Assembly (NCBI GenBank): GCA_006227785.1 | Contig: SBFU01000282.1 | Span: 1-15,896, forward strand | From: Burkholderiales bacterium | Lineage (GTDB): Bacteria; Pseudomonadota; Gammaproteobacteria; Burkholderiales; Burkholderiaceae_C | DNA: 15,896 nt | Reading direction: 5' to 3' | In this document: positions 1 to 6,786 of the stretch, one piece after another | Numbering within the stretch: position 1 is the stretch's first letter | How the letters are laid out: each line of letters opens with the position of its first letter | Made by a program: the position numbers and the translations under genes | Notes under the pieces: model-generated | Told to the model about the DNA's origin: nothing | What the model saw: only the letters and a program-made list of their open reading frames with translations | Database searches by the model: none

Positions 1-557
1 TCGGCTGCTTTGAAATCACGGCGCAGGCCTACGCCGCCCGCTTCGGGGCACGACAGCCCATCACCGTCCTGTTTCGGCCGGCTCGCCAGGCCTGGCTGCG
101 CCCTCTGCTGGCGCAGGCGAGGCGCCGGCCGTGCCTGGACACGGCCAGCACCACCATGGCAGGCGTCAAGCAACTGATCAAGGCGTTGCGCAGTGGGCAG
201 GCGGTGGGCCTGCTGCCCGATCAGGTGCCCCCGCAGGGCCAAGGCGTCTGGGCCGATTTTTTCGGCCGTGAAGCCTACACCATGACCTTGTCGGCGCGTC
301 TGGCGCTCAGTGCGGGCGCCCAGGTGGTGCTGATCTGGGGTGAACGGCTGAGTTGGGGGCGCGGATTCCTGCTCCATGTTCGCCCTTTCCCTGGCCCGCT
401 GACCCGGCACGACCCCGACGATTCGCTCGCCTCGGCCCGCGCCATCAATCAGGCCATGGAAGACCTGATCCGGGAATGCCCGCGCCAGTACCTGTGGGCC
501 TACGACCGCTACAAGAAACCCCGGACCGAGGCCCATCTTGGGGGAGTCGCCGCATGA
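1..557 (+). CDS. LpxL/HtrB-family lipid A acyltransferase, 5'-truncated
   Basis: Partial at the window start; the reading frame begins at base 3 and about 184 C-terminal residues are present. The family transfers an acyl chain from acyl-ACP to a lipid A precursor at the cytoplasmic face of the inner membrane. The visible frame opens with GCFE, which fits the end of the catalytic HX4E motif (PH-LGCFE type), so the histidine codon would lie just outside the window. Further family hallmarks are LLPDQVPPQGQG, the FFGREAYTMT stretch and the C-terminal PRQYLWAYDRYK. An internal ATG at 156 is not the start, because the homologous frame runs open upstream. The stop at 555-557 overlaps a possible small ORF (ATGA), and a second paralogue follows. 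Which acyl chain or lipid A position it serves cannot be told from the sequence. Confidence 0.9.
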   Translation, partial: GCFEITAQAYAARFGARQPITVLFRPARQAWLRPLLAQARRRPCLDTASTTMAGVKQLIKALRSGQAVGLLPDQVPPQGQGVWADFFGREAYTMTLSARLALSAGAQVVLIWGERLSWGRGFLLHVRPFPGPLTRHDPDDSLASARAINQAMEDLIRECPRQYLWAYDRYKKPRTEAHLGGVAA

Positions 558-622
558 ATGCTGACAAGACGCGCCGCGTTCGCTCAGTTCGGCAGGTGGC
601 CGCACGGAGGCATGTCCGGTGA
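554..622 (+). CDS. Possible 22-residue Arg-rich ORF bridging the two acyltransferase genes
   Basis: The frame starts with ATG at 554-556, overlapping the stop of the upstream acyltransferase (ATGA), and ends with TGA at 620-622, overlapping the GTG start of the downstream one (GTGA). A purine-rich GGGGGAG at 540-546 sits about seven bases before the ATG, a good ribosome-binding site. The predicted peptide is very basic, with seven Arg and one Lys, and resembles no family I recognise. The ribosome-binding site of the next gene (603-610) lies inside it, so translating it could hand ribosomes on to the second acyltransferase. It may be a coupling mini-cistron or a chance frame in GC-rich DNA. 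Confidence 0.3.
   Translation: MNADKTRRVRSVRQVAARRHVR
603..610 (+). promoter_or_regulatory. Ribosome-binding site deciding the GTG start of the second acyltransferase
   Basis: CACGGAGG ends eight bases before GTG at 619. No in-frame ATG lies nearby upstream; the ATG at 612 is in another frame. This supports the GTG as the start. Confidence 0.6.
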
Positions 623-1539
623 GCGCGGCGTTCGAGCCCCATCGCTCGCCCACCCCAGGCTTGACAGGCTGGCTCAGTCGAGCCGGACTGGCGGTCATGC
701 GTCTGCTCGGTCGGCTGCCACTGTCCTGGTTGCGAGCCGTGGGCTGGCTGCTCGGTGTGATCCTGCACAGGCTGGTGCGCCGTCGACGCGAGATCGCCCG
801 AACCAACTGGCGACTGTGTTTCCCCCAGCACACGGAAGCCCAAGTGCGGCGCGCCGTGCGCCAGCACTTTGTGTTGTTTGCCCAGGCCTGGCTGGACCGA
901 GGCTGGCTGTGGGGCGGATCTGAAGAACTCGTTAAGGGACGTCTGCGCCTGCAGGGTGCGCTGCAGCAGCTCGATGGCGATGCACCCACGGTTCTGTTCG
1001 CCCCGCATTTTGTGGGCATGGATGCCGGATGGACCGCGCTGACCGTCCACTTGCAGCGCCGCTGCTGCGGCATCTATGCGGCCCAGCTCAATGCCGATGT
1101 CGACCGCTGGATGGCACAGGGCCGCCAGCGCTTTGGCCATCCGCATATCGTGGCTCGCCGGCAGGGCCTCAAGCCGCTGGTCGCTGCCCTGAGGGCGGGC
1201 ATGCCGCTCTACCTGCTGCCCGACATGGACCATGGCCCGAGGGATTCCGTCTTTGTGCCTTTTTTCGGTATCCAGACGGCCACCCTGACATCACTTTCCC
1301 GGTTTGCCCGGCTGGCCGATGCGCGGGTGGTCCCCGTGGTCAGTCGCATGACACCGCAAGGTTATGAGGTCACGGTACACCCGGCCTGGGATGCCTATCC
1401 GACGCGTGATGTCCAGGCGGACGCCGCACGCATGAACCAGGAGCTCGAAGGCCACATACGGGGTTTCCCCGAGCAGTACTACTGGGTGCACAAGCGCTTC
1501 AAGACCCGTCCGCCCGGAGAGCCGCCGGCCTACGGCTGA
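619..1539 (+). CDS. LpxL/HtrB-family lipid A acyltransferase (second paralogue)
   Basis: 306 residues, the usual size for lipid A late acyltransferases, which move an acyl group from acyl-ACP to Kdo-lipid A or its precursor at the inner membrane. A hydrophobic anchor lies near residues 34-54, followed by a basic RRRRE patch. The catalytic HX4D motif is at H130-D135 (APHFVGMD). Other family motifs are LLPDMDHG, VPFFGIQTATLTS and the C-terminal FPEQYYWVHKRFK. It uses Asp where the upstream copy uses Glu in the HX4(D/E) pair. The start is GTG, backed by a clear ribosome-binding site. Tandem paralogues with different catalytic acids may add different acyl chains, but substrate choice is not visible. 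The last 10 bases overlap engB on the other strand. Confidence 0.92.
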   Translation: MSAAFEPHRSPTPGLTGWLSRAGLAVMRLLGRLPLSWLRAVGWLLGVILHRLVRRRREIARTNWRLCFPQHTEAQVRRAVRQHFVLFAQAWLDRGWLWGGSEELVKGRLRLQGALQQLDGDAPTVLFAPHFVGMDAGWTALTVHLQRRCCGIYAAQLNADVDRWMAQGRQRFGHPHIVARRQGLKPLVAALRAGMPLYLLPDMDHGPRDSVFVPFFGIQTATLTSLSRFARLADARVVPVVSRMTPQGYEVTVHPAWDAYPTRDVQADAARMNQELEGHIRGFPEQYYWVHKRFKTRPPGEPPAYG

Positions 1540-2252
1540 GTGGGGGTCGCCGCTTCGTCCTCTGGCGCTGGTGTCCAGCCTCTTGTCCACTGCCACAGCA
1601 GTCGGGCGACGTCATCCAGGCCCTTTCGCTTCAGCGCGGAGAAAAGCAGGGCCTGTCCGCCTCCGGTCTGCAGCCGTGCAATGGAAAGGGCTTTTTGCGC
1701 CTCCGCGTGGTTGAGCTTGTCGGACTTGGTCAGCAGCACCAGAAAGGGAAGCCCTTGTTCCACCCGGGGTCGGATGGCTTCGAGAAGCAGGTCGTCCAGT
1801 TCGGTCAGCCCCTGGCGCGGGTCGACCAGCATCACCACGCCGGCCAGATTGGGGCGGGTCAGCAGATAGTTGCCCATGACGCGCTGCCAACGCAGCTTGG
1901 CCTCGCGCGGGACGGCTGCGTAGCCATAACCCGGCAGGTCGGCCAGAACCGCATCGGTCTCGCCCTTGCGACCCAGCGAGAAGAGATTGATGCTCTGGGT
2001 CCTGCCGGGGGTCTTGGAGGCAAAGGCCAGTCGGCGCTGCTGGGTCAGCGTGTTGATGCAAGTGGACTTGCCGGCGTTGGACCGGCCCACGAACGCCACC
2101 TCGGGAACGGCAAGCGGTGGCAGGTGTTCAAGCTTCGGCGCCGTGGTCAGGAATCGGGCTGTGTGCAGCCAGCTGTGCATGGACCGGACGTCGGCGTCGG
2201 GTGCGGAGGATGCAGCGGGCGAGGAGGGGGCTGGAGTGGTGCGGTCGGTCAT
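1530..2252 (-). CDS. engB: EngB/YihA (YsxC) ribosome biogenesis GTP-binding protein
   Basis: 240 residues. A cytoplasmic TrmE-Era-EngA-EngB-type GTPase needed for assembly of the large ribosomal subunit and usually essential. All G motifs are visible: G1 GRSNAGKST (56-64), the switch stretch TPGRTQ (81-86), G3 DLPG (105-108) followed by YGYA, G4 TKSD (175-178) and a G5 SALK (205-208). GRSNAGKST is diagnostic for EngB. A roughly 25-residue Ser/Pro/Ala-rich N-terminus and an acidic, proline-containing tail extend beyond the core fold; both look disordered. It is convergent with the acyltransferase (10-base overlap) and divergent from the cytochrome c4 gene across 100 bases. A weak GGGAAA precedes the ATG. 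The family assignment is very secure. Confidence 0.97.
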   Translation of the reverse strand: MTDRTTPAPSSPAASSAPDADVRSMHSWLHTARFLTTAPKLEHLPPLAVPEVAFVGRSNAGKSTCINTLTQQRRLAFASKTPGRTQSINLFSLGRKGETDAVLADLPGYGYAAVPREAKLRWQRVMGNYLLTRPNLAGVVMLVDPRQGLTELDDLLLEAIRPRVEQGLPFLVLLTKSDKLNHAEAQKALSIARLQTGGGQALLFSALKRKGLDDVARLLWQWTRGWTPAPEDEAATPTQP

Positions 2253-2273
2253 TGGGGGTTTTCCCGGTGGGTC

Positions 2274-2279
2274 ATTGTA
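2274..2279 (-). promoter_or_regulatory. Possible -10 element (TACAAT) for engB
   Basis: On the minus strand TACAAT lies 21 bases before the engB ATG, giving a predicted 5' leader of roughly 15 bases. No good -35 hexamer is seen 16-18 bases further upstream, so only the -10 match supports it. A similar TACAAT precedes lptM. Confidence 0.3.
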
Positions 2280-2352
2280 AAATCATGCGGTTTGCCGCTT
2301 CCCACGTGCACTTCTTCAACCGATTCCGTCGCCAGCCGACGCCAGCCCAGTC

Positions 2353-2964
2353 ATGAAATTGCCCGTCTCGCTTCTTTGCGCTGCCGCTGCAGCCCTGTCC
2401 TTTGGTGTCCACGCCCAGACGGCCAAGCCCGATCTGGCCAGGGGAGCGGCCCAGTTCGGCCAGGTCTGCGTCGCCTGTCATGCGGCTGACGGCAATTCGA
2501 CCACCCCGGCCAACCCCAAGCTGGCCCAGCAGCACCCCGAGTACCTGATCAAGCAGCTGCAGGAATACAAGTCCGGCAAACGCCAGAACGCCATCATGGC
2601 CGGTTTTGCCTCGTCGCTGTCGGATGAAGACATGCGCAATATCGCCTACTGGCTGGCCAGTCAGAAAGCCACCCCTGGCTTTGCCCAGGACAAAGATCTG
2701 GTGCGGCTGGGTGAGCGCATTTACCGCGGAGGCATTTCCGATCGCCAGATCGCCGCCTGTGCCGGCTGCCACAGCCCCAACGGTGCCGGCATTCCGGCCC
2801 AGTATCCTCGCTTGGCCGGCCAGCACGCCGAATACACCGTTGACCAGATGCGCCAGTTCCGTGACGGCGTGCGCAAGAACAGTGTCCAGATGAGCCAGAT
2901 TGCAGCCCACATGACCGAACAGGAAATCAAGGCCGTCGCCGACTACATTGCGGGCCTGCGCTGA
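2353..2964 (+). CDS. Diheme cytochrome c4 (periplasmic)
   Basis: 203 residues. A Sec signal peptide (residues 1-21, cleavage likely after VHA) exports it to the periplasm. Two CXXCH heme-attachment sites, CVACH (39-43) and CAGCH (136-140), define two similar monoheme halves of about 90-100 residues, the cytochrome c4 design. M82 (NAIMAGFA) and M180 (NSVQMSQIA) fit the distal heme ligands. Each half ends in the family pattern of an acidic residue, then an aromatic-containing helix (IAYWLA, VADYIA). In this family the protein carries electrons from the bc1 complex or other donors to terminal oxidases. The heme lyase genes resB and ccsB follow on the same strand. No clear ribosome-binding site is seen before the ATG; the start is chosen for the signal peptide. 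Confidence 0.93.
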   Translation: MKLPVSLLCAAAAALSFGVHAQTAKPDLARGAAQFGQVCVACHAADGNSTTPANPKLAQQHPEYLIKQLQEYKSGKRQNAIMAGFASSLSDEDMRNIAYWLASQKATPGFAQDKDLVRLGERIYRGGISDRQIAACAGCHSPNGAGIPAQYPRLAGQHAEYTVDQMRQFRDGVRKNSVQMSQIAAHMTEQEIKAVADYIAGLR

Positions 2965-3056
2965 GCCGGACTGGCAAACCCCCGGATCGAAGGGGTATAT
3001 AAGCCAACTTTAATATTTAACGGCACAATCGGCGCGGTGACACCGCCAAGGAACCG

Positions 3057-3080
3057 ATGGGCCGAAAGTTCATCAGATGA
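3057..3080 (+). CDS. Possible 7-codon leader peptide (MGRKFIR) before the resB terminator
   Basis: The ATG at 3057 is preceded by AAGGA (3048-3052). The frame reads Met-Gly-Arg-Lys-Phe-Ile-Arg and stops with TGA at 3078-3080, directly abutting the first base of the terminator stem at 3081. The Arg codons are CGA and AGA, both rare in GC-rich betaproteobacteria. A ribosome waiting at the stop would cover the 5' arm of the terminator. This is the geometry of a translation-controlled attenuator, but a frame this short can arise by chance. Confidence 0.25.
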   Translation: MGRKFIR

Positions 3081-3117
3081 GGGCGGAGGCCGGGCACCCG
3101 GCGCCGCCCTTTTTTTT
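3081..3117 (+). terminator. Intrinsic terminator in the resB leader
   Basis: GGGCGG (3081-3086) pairs with CCGCCC (3104-3109). After a small internal loop, GCCGG (3089-3093) pairs with CCGGC (3098-3102) around a GCAC tetraloop. Eight T residues follow at 3110-3117. It lies 116 bases after the cytochrome c4 stop but only 23 bases before the resB ATG, so it either ends the upstream transcript or gates entry into resB-ccsB. Confidence 0.85.
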
Positions 3118-3140
3118 GCCCATCACAGCCAGTTCGTCTC

Positions 3141-5291
3141 ATGAGTGTTTCCACCGAAGGTCTACAGTTGCGCAGCGGGTCGCGCTGGCTGAGCGAATGG
3201 GTCGAGTTGCTGTCGTCCATGCGGTTTGCCATTTCGCTGCTGACCGTGATCTGCATCGCGTCGGTGATCGGCACGGTCGTCAAGCAGCACGAACCGGCCA
3301 ACAACTATGTGAACCAGTTCGGTCCGTTCTGGGCCGATGTGTTCGCCTCGGCCAGCCTGTTTTCGGTCTACAGCGCCTGGTGGTTTCTGCTGATTCTGGC
3401 GTTCCTGGTGGTCAGCACCAGCCTGTGCATTGCCCGCACCACGCCGAAGATCTTTGCCGACTTCAAGGTGTTCAAGGAAGGCATCCGCGAACAGAGCCTC
3501 AAGGCGTTTCCGCACCGTGCGGAGAGCGCATTGACCGAAGAGCAGCCCGAAGGTGCGGCCCACCGCATGGGTCAGCAACTGGTCGCTTCCGGCTGGAAAG
3601 TGCGCCTTCAGGCAAGGGAGACGCCCGCGGGTGAGGGCTGGATGGTGGCAGCCAAGGCCGGCGCCGCCAACAAGCTGGGCTACATCGCCGCACACAGCGC
3701 CATCGTGATGATCTGCATCGGTGGCCTGCTGGACGGCAACCTGATGGTCAAGGCGCAGATGTGGTTCAACGGCAAGGAGGCTTTCACCGGTGGTGGCCTG
3801 ATTGCCGACGTTCCAGCCCAGCACCGCCTCTCGCCCAGCAACCCGACTTTCCGCGGCAACCTGCTGGTGACTGAGGGCACCATCGGAGGAACCGCCATCC
3901 TGCCCCAACCCACTGGCGTGCTGCTGCAGGACCTGCCATTCTCGGTGGAGCTCAAGAAGTTCGTCGTCGAGTACTACGACACGGGCATGCCCAAGCTGTT
4001 CGCCAGCGATATCGTGATCCACGACCACGAAACCGGTGAGCAAAAGCCGGCTCGGGTCGAGGTGAACCACCCGGCGCAGCACCGGGGCATCAGCATCTAC
4101 CAGTCCAGCTTCGACGACGGTGGCTCGCGCGTAAAGCTTCAGGCGCGCGGCCTCACCCGACCCACCCGGCCGTTTGAGGTCGAGGGGACCATCGGGAGTT
4201 CCACTCCGTTGAGCAACGGTGAGGAGCAAATGACGCTGGAGTACACCGGGCTGCGGGTGATCAACGTCGAGAATTTCTCGTCAGACGCCAGCCTGCAGAC
4301 CGCCGATGTGCGGCGAGTCGACTTGCGCCATGCAATCGAAAGCCGGCTTGGCGCCGGCAACAAGACCGTGACGGAGCGGGTGCTGCGCAATGTGGGCCCC
4401 AGCATCACTTACAAGCTGCGGGATGCAGCCGGGCAGGCCATCGAGTACCACAACTACATGCTGCCGATCGACATCGATGGCTCACGCATGTTCCTGCTCG
4501 GATTGCGCGAAACCCCATCCGAACCATTCCGTTACCTGCGCATTCCCGCTGACGAAAACGACAGCATGGATGGCTTCCTGCGACTGCGCGCCGCGCTGGA
4601 CAACCCGGTCATGCGCGCTGAGGCGGTGCGCCGCTATTCGGTGGAAGCTGTGGAAGGCGGCCGGGCAGAACTGGCGGAGGCGCTGGCTGCTTCGGCCACG
4701 CGCGCTCTCGAACTGTTTGCCGGTGCGGAGCCTGTCGAGTTTCCCGACGGTGTCAGCAACGGCCTCGGTCAGACCCGTGTGGTCGGCGGACTGCAGGCGG
4801 TGTCCGCCTTCCTGGAGTCCAACGTACCACCCGAAGAGCGCGAGCGGGCAAGCGATGTCCTGGTGCGCATCCTCAACGGAACGCTTTTCGAGCTGGCCCA
4901 GCTCAGTCGCCAGGCCGACGACCTGCCACCGATGCCCCGCAATGAGGCGACGCAACAGTTCATGACTTCCTCGGTGATGAGCCTGAGTGACAGTTTCTTC
5001 TATCCGGCCCCCATGACATTCCAGCTGGTCGACTTCGACCATGTGCAGGCCAGCGTGTTTCAGGTGGCCCGCGCACCGGGACAGAGCATCGTCTACCTGG
5101 GTTGCCTGTTGCTCACGATCGGGATTTTTGCGATGCTCTACGTTCGCGATCGGCGTCTTTGGGTCTGGATCAGCCCGGGCGATGATGGCAGCGCACGCGC
5201 CACGATGGCACTTTCGTCAAACCGCAAGACGATGGAAGTGGATCAGGAATTCGATTTGCTCAAGAGGCAGTTGCTGAAGGTGACGACATGA
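3141..5291 (+). CDS. resB: ResB/Ccs1 cytochrome c biogenesis protein (System II)
   Basis: 716 residues. With CcsB it forms the cytochrome c synthetase that moves heme across the inner membrane and joins it to CXXCH motifs of periplasmic apocytochromes. Membrane segments lie near residues 29-46, 78-96, 178-197 and 645-668, with a large periplasmic domain between the third and fourth. H185 in the third segment (AAHSAI) is a candidate heme-handling histidine. The ResB signature is at 309-324 (NHPAQHRG then ISIYQSSF). The protein is longer than Gram-positive ResB (about 540 residues), mainly through a stretch at roughly 460-640, rich in Ala, Glu and Arg, before the last membrane segment. No clear ribosome-binding site precedes the ATG. 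It overlaps ccsB by four bases (ATGA), so the two are probably co-translated; a terminator sits just upstream. Confidence 0.95.
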   Translation: MSVSTEGLQLRSGSRWLSEWVELLSSMRFAISLLTVICIASVIGTVVKQHEPANNYVNQFGPFWADVFASASLFSVYSAWWFLLILAFLVVSTSLCIARTTPKIFADFKVFKEGIREQSLKAFPHRAESALTEEQPEGAAHRMGQQLVASGWKVRLQARETPAGEGWMVAAKAGAANKLGYIAAHSAIVMICIGGLLDGNLMVKAQMWFNGKEAFTGGGLIADVPAQHRLSPSNPTFRGNLLVTEGTIGGTAILPQPTGVLLQDLPFSVELKKFVVEYYDTGMPKLFASDIVIHDHETGEQKPARVEVNHPAQHRGISIYQSSFDDGGSRVKLQARGLTRPTRPFEVEGTIGSSTPLSNGEEQMTLEYTGLRVINVENFSSDASLQTADVRRVDLRHAIESRLGAGNKTVTERVLRNVGPSITYKLRDAAGQAIEYHNYMLPIDIDGSRMFLLGLRETPSEPFRYLRIPADENDSMDGFLRLRAALDNPVMRAEAVRRYSVEAVEGGRAELAEALAASATRALELFAGAEPVEFPDGVSNGLGQTRVVGGLQAVSAFLESNVPPEERERASDVLVRILNGTLFELAQLSRQADDLPPMPRNEATQQFMTSSVMSLSDSFFYPAPMTFQLVDFDHVQASVFQVARAPGQSIVYLGCLLLTIGIFAMLYVRDRRLWVWISPGDDGSARATMALSSNRKTMEVDQEFDLLKRQLLKVTT

Positions 5292-6652
5292 ACACGACCA
5301 CTGTGACACGAACCGTGGACCTCAAGAAGGGCGGTGAGAGCACCGGCCTGCAGCCTGGGTACTTCGCCCGCAGGGACGTCTGGGACTGGTTGTTTGCACT
5401 GTTTCTGGTGGCTGGCGCTGCGTGGGCTTTCCTGCAATACAACCACGCAATGAACGGCTACGAAAAGGCCATCCTGGTCGGCTGTGTGCCGTCGATGGTC
5501 TGGCTCGGCTGGTTCTGGCGTCCGCTTCGCCTGCTGAGCGTGGTGGTGGCGTTGCTCTCGCTCACCGCCATCTGGTTGTACCAGACGCCCGAGGGCGCCG
5601 ACCTGACCAGGGCAGACCAGGCCTTCCTGCTCAAATATTTCATCTCCAGTCAGTCCGCCATCCTGTGGATGAGTCTGCTTTTCTTCATGAGCACCGCCTT
5701 CTACTGGATCGGCCTGCTCACCCGTGCGGGTGCCACCTTCGAGCTGCTGGGTTCGCGTCTGGCCTGGGCAGCGGTGACACTGGCGCTGGTCGGCACCATG
5801 GTGCGCTGGTACGAGAGTCACCAGATCGGACCGGACATCGGCCATATCCCGGTGAGCAATCTGTATGAGGTCTTCATCCTGTTCTGCTGGATGACAGCCG
5901 CCTTCTACCTGTATTACGAAGACCGCTACCGCACCCGTTCCATGGGTGCTTTCGTCATGCTGGTGGTCAGCGCTGCTGTGGGCTTTCTGCTGTGGTACAC
6001 CGTGGTGCGCGAGGCACACCAGATCCAGCCGCTGGTGCCCGCCCTGCAGAGCTGGTGGATGAAGGTCCACGTCCCTGCCAACTTCGTGGGTTATGGCACT
6101 TTTGCCATCGCTGCCATGCTGGCCTTTGCCTACCTGATCAAGCAGAGCGCAGGTGAGGCGCGCTGGTACAAGCTGGCGCCGCTCTTTTTCCTGGGCGTGG
6201 TCCTGTGCCTCGAACCACTGGTGTTCCGACAGTCTGCGCTTGAAAAAGGCGGCGGCTACTGGTTCATGTACTTCGGCGTTTCCTCCATCATCGTGGGCTC
6301 CATCATTGCCGCCCGTCGACGCATTGCCGAACGACTGCCCAGTTTTGAAGTGCTGGACGATGTCATGTACAAGGCCATTGCGGTCGGCTTTGCCTTCTTC
6401 ACCATCGCCACCATCCTGGGCGCGCTGTGGGCGGCGGAAGCGTGGGGCGGTTACTGGAGCTGGGATCCGAAGGAGACCTGGGCTCTGATCGTCTGGCTCA
6501 ACTATGCGGCTTGGCTGCACATGCGGCTGATGAAGGGCCTGCGCGGGACCGTGGCGGCCTGGTGGGCGCTGGTGGGTCTGGCCATCACCACCTTTGCCTT
6601 CCTCGGCGTCAACATGTTCCTGTCGGGGCTGCACAGCTACGGAGAACTGTGA
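5288..6652 (+). CDS. ccsB: CcsB (CcsA/ResC) heme-handling cytochrome c biogenesis protein
   Basis: 454 residues, polytopic inner-membrane protein and partner of ResB in System II. The tryptophan-rich WWD heme-binding motif is at 386-398 (WGGYWSWDPKETW). Candidate heme ligands from family knowledge are the periplasmic H261 (KVHVPANF) and H449 (GLHSYGEL) flanking the WWD region, and H411 (WLHMRL) at a membrane helix. The stretch HIPVSNLYEV (186-195) is another family hallmark. Hydrophobic segments are spread over the whole length, with clear ones near 31-50, 80-97, 125-143, 158-172, 195-210 and 220-240. The start overlaps the resB stop (ATGA). A perfect GC-rich hairpin follows ten bases after the stop. 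In some bacteria ResB and CcsB are fused; here they are separate genes. Confidence 0.96.
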   Translation: MNTTTVTRTVDLKKGGESTGLQPGYFARRDVWDWLFALFLVAGAAWAFLQYNHAMNGYEKAILVGCVPSMVWLGWFWRPLRLLSVVVALLSLTAIWLYQTPEGADLTRADQAFLLKYFISSQSAILWMSLLFFMSTAFYWIGLLTRAGATFELLGSRLAWAAVTLALVGTMVRWYESHQIGPDIGHIPVSNLYEVFILFCWMTAAFYLYYEDRYRTRSMGAFVMLVVSAAVGFLLWYTVVREAHQIQPLVPALQSWWMKVHVPANFVGYGTFAIAAMLAFAYLIKQSAGEARWYKLAPLFFLGVVLCLEPLVFRQSALEKGGGYWFMYFGVSSIIVGSIIAARRRIAERLPSFEVLDDVMYKAIAVGFAFFTIATILGALWAAEAWGGYWSWDPKETWALIVWLNYAAWLHMRLMKGLRGTVAAWWALVGLAITTFAFLGVNMFLSGLHSYGEL

Positions 6653-6661
6653 TGCTCGGAA

Positions 6662-6684
6662 GATGGGGCCGCACCGGCCCCATC
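6662..6684 (+). terminator. Perfect 10-bp hairpin after ccsB, no T-run
   Basis: GATGGGGCCG (6662-6671) and CGGCCCCATC (6675-6684) pair perfectly around a CAC loop, ten bases after the ccsB stop. Its position suggests a transcript end or mRNA stabiliser for resB-ccsB. The following bases are CCGTGCG rather than T residues, so it is not a canonical intrinsic terminator. Confidence 0.5.
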
Positions 6685-6737
6685 CCGTGCGCCGCTTGCT
6701 GAACCAGGCCTCATCCCTTGATCGGGACGGCAGGTCT

Positions 6738-6766
6738 GGAACTCCGTAAGATTTCCCCGGGTCTCA
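6738..6766 (+). promoter_or_regulatory. Possible ECF-sigma-type promoter before msrP
   Basis: GGAACTC at 6738-6744 resembles the -35 box of sigma-E-like factors (GGAACTT), and GTCTCA at 6761-6766 resembles their -10 box (GTCTGA or TCTAA). The gap between GAACTC and TCTCA is 17 bases, one more than the usual 16. It would start RNA near 6772 and leave a leader of about 60 bases. The sigma-70-like TTGATC (6718) and TAAGAT (6747) are 23 bases apart, too far to be a pair. Confidence 0.35.
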
Positions 6767-6786
6767 CGACCTATGTCAGCAGCACT

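Larger units (their letters stand above)
2965..3140 (+). other. Cytochrome c4 to resB spacer: possible attenuator or sRNA region
   Basis: 176 bases that are AT-rich in the first half (TATATA at 2996-3001 and TTTAATATTTAA at 3009-3020), which could be a promoter or UP-like region. A weak pairing of TGGCAA (2972-2977) with TATATA at 18 bases spacing is possible. There follow a small hairpin GCGGT-GAC-ACCGC (3034-3046), an AAGGA plus 7-codon ORF (3057-3080) and a strong intrinsic terminator (3081-3117). CCGCC at 3043-3047 can also pair with GGCGG at 3082-3086, which would compete with both hairpins. The RNA could be the 3' UTR of the cytochrome gene, a separate small RNA, or the resB leader. Confidence 0.4.

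Noticed and set aside
558..923. Alternative 121-codon frame starting at 558 in the acyltransferase region
   Set aside because: It reads the second acyltransferase gene out of frame and has no family resemblance, while the GTG frame at 619 gives a complete enzyme.
445..1233. Minus-strand frame of 262 codons opposite the two acyltransferases
   Set aside because: It spans the junction of two clear plus-strand genes and has a Gln/His/Arg-rich composition without a recognised fold.
1695..2489. Plus-strand frame of 264 codons opposite engB and running into cytochrome c4
   Set aside because: EngB motifs G1-G5 prove the minus strand is coding, and the frame enters cytochrome c4 out of frame.
2353..2964. 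Two separate monoheme cytochromes or a frameshifted gene instead of one diheme protein
   Set aside because: One uninterrupted frame holds a single signal peptide and both CXXCH sites with matching Met ligands, the normal cytochrome c4 arrangement.
3034..3117. Guanidine-II (mini-ykkC) riboswitch, because two small hairpins precede a terminator
   Set aside because: The loops are GAC and CAG, not the required ACGR, and the downstream genes are heme lyase rather than guanidine transporters or carboxylases.
3162..4229. Minus-strand frame of 355 codons opposite resB
   Set aside because: Low-complexity composition typical of antisense frames in GC-rich DNA; the ResB signature on the plus strand explains the region.
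5243..6634. Open reading frame of 463 codons on the minus strand opposite ccsB
   Set aside because: It is rich in His, Gln, Gly and Arg and has no recognisable domain, as expected for the antisense of a GC-rich membrane-protein gene. CcsB on the plus strand is unmistakable.
6718..6752. Sigma-70 promoter TTGATC/TAAGAT before msrP
   Set aside because: The spacing is 23 bases, well outside the working range.
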